Shown piece after piece: positions 62,627 to 64,000 of a stretch of 64,000 nucleotides of DNA. Below the pieces are notes generated by a model, which saw only the letters and a list, made by a program, of their open reading frames with translations, was not told where the DNA came from and ran no database searches. The first letter of the stretch is position 1. Every line of letters begins with the position of its first letter. The position numbers and the translations under genes are program-made. Source of the DNA: Sphagnum compactum (Eukaryota; Bryophyta; Sphagnopsida; Sphagnales); NCBI GenBank assembly GCA_965153455.1, contig OZ234496.1, forward strand, positions 20,266,304 through 20,330,303, given 5' to 3'.

Positions 62627-64000
62627 GTAGCACAGCAAACACCCAGGTACAAACTACCTCTTGTTGCAATGCACCACATAGTAAGCTGCCAAGTGCCTTA
62701 TCTACTTGCCTACCTACTTAGCAACCACTTGGTTACCTATGATAGTTACCCGCTTACATAGATAGTTGCCTAGGTACTGTGTGAGGTGGGAAGTTGGAGG
62801 GTTTACAGGATAAGTAACCAAGGTGGATAGGAACCATGGTAACTCAGTTGTGGTTCATTCACAACTAAGTCACACCAATGTACCAAATGAATGGTACATT
62901 GGTGAGTGCTGTGTCCTCCCACTTTAGGGTCTAGTAATCCCCAAAAATGGGTGTTTGAAAAAAATTGAAAATCTACATTGTCACTCAGTATTTTATTTTT
63001 TGGTGGCAAAATTTTGCCATACAGTAAATTTTGTTTTCAAATATGAGAACAAGAAGTTTTTTGGGGATTTTCTACTCAACAAATTTTGAGATGATATATA
63101 TGTTTTTGAAATTGCCAGATTTTACACTCTGCTTTATGTAGTACATACTTGTTTGCCAATAGAATTTGTGAAATGGATGAAGATTTCAAATTTGAAACTA
63201 ATCTCCACAATATCCGTGGCAACCCACTTGTATGAAATGAAAGCAATAGAATCTTTACCATTCAATCCACCAAACCAATTGTTAGAATTCATATTTCATC
63301 AATAGTCTTAATGCCCCTAAATGAAGGGACTAAAGACCAGTTTTTTTAATTGTTGTATGAAGATGTTTCATACAAAAGGGGTTTTGGTTTTGTATATAAT
63401 TGAGTTGGAAGTGGAATTTTTGAAATGGTTGAGGAGACTGCTTTGAAATCATCATTTTAAGCTCTACAAATCATCTTCTAAGTCTAAAGGCAACAGAGTA
63501 AGACATGATCACAATTGTAATGACTTTGGCCAACAACCAAATTTAGCTAGATGCAAGATTGGGTGAGACCATTCATATTTGATGTTAAAGGCCCAAGAGA
63601 ACATGTGCTATGGACTGGAAGGTACCAAGCATATTACATTGACTATAAAGTTAATGGCACACAAATCATATCTCAAAACTTTTGGTTGTCCTTTGGTGAC
63701 ATTGTACACAAGCATTACATTGCACACTACAAGGTAGCTTTGAAGAGTTGGATGTCATGGTGGATCATAAAAAGATTGGATGTCATAGTAGTATGTCATG
63801 CATGGCCATGACATCACAATGCCCAACTAGTTAAACAATACATTCGACATGGTTAAACCACCTCTTCGCCCTAATTAACCAAGAAGGGATTGTGTTTATT
63901 TGGCTTGCAACTTGTTAGTTGTCACTTGTTTTCAAGCTTTCAACTAGGCCACCATGTTATGGAACTAGACTTCAAAATTGGTTCAACAATGCTCTTGTAA
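62627..64000. other. No gene confirmed; TAGGTA-like patch and one open frame
   Basis: A patch rich in ACCTAC/TACTTGCC words follows IMPL1 at about 62640-62790. The frame at 63551-63811 reads DWVRPFIFDVKGPREHVLWTG and more, looks protein-like but matches nothing I recognise. It may be an exon or a repeat fragment running to the right edge. Confidence 0.35.

Noticed and set aside
1-64000. CRISPR arrays, bacterial operons, or an unknown defence-like gene cluster
   Set aside because: The tandem repeats here lack constant repeats separated by unique spacers, genes carry spliceosomal introns, and neighbours are unrelated plant genes and transposons.

Overview
The window is nuclear DNA of a land plant. 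Coding sequence is split by many short GT-AG introns, the recognisable genes match plant housekeeping families (AMP deaminase, chloroplast IMPL1 phosphatase, tRNA-Thr), and the rest is AT-rich DNA full of decayed plant transposons. Short introns, a DUF7869-type repeat protein and a plant RT element make me lean towards a non-seed plant (bryophyte, lycophyte or fern), but this is an inference. I saw no bacterial, organellar or CRISPR sequence.

Layout: 1-8.8 kb is a decayed Ty1/copia retrotransposon split by a decayed non-LTR retrotransposon on the opposite strand. 8.8-16.3 kb is mostly unassigned, with one long hairpin and a well-delimited tRNA-derived SINE. 16.35-26.48 kb is an apparently intact AMP deaminase gene; I reconstructed 19 exons whose phases all agree, giving 862 residues. 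26.5-48 kb is gene-poor: an FCP1-like pseudogene fragment, a 47-bp tandem array, a DUF7869-like pseudogene cut in two by a 2,690-bp non-autonomous CACTA element (matched TIRs, CAT target duplication), a 113-bp tandem array, and a second probable DNA-transposon derivative carrying a tRNA-like insert.

48-64 kb is the gene-bearing right part: a frameshifted amino-acid-transporter remnant (-), a small secreted-peptide candidate (+) with a TATA box, a tRNA-Thr(CGU) gene (-), a kinesin-light-chain-like TPR gene (-) that appears to be a young pseudogene with several lesions but preserved splicing, and an apparently intact ten-exon IMPL1 inositol-monophosphatase-like gene (+, 412 residues) with one GC-AG intron.

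AMP deaminase (adenylate to IMP) and IMPL1 (plastid sugar-phosphate/inositol-phosphate phosphatase) are independent housekeeping genes, and nothing here looks like an operon-style system. The most distinctive signals are the nested CACTA insertion with its internal 70-bp inverted repeat, the recurring GGTGGCCACC palindrome in three unrelated repeat contexts, and the freshly decaying TPR gene next to an intact IMPL1.
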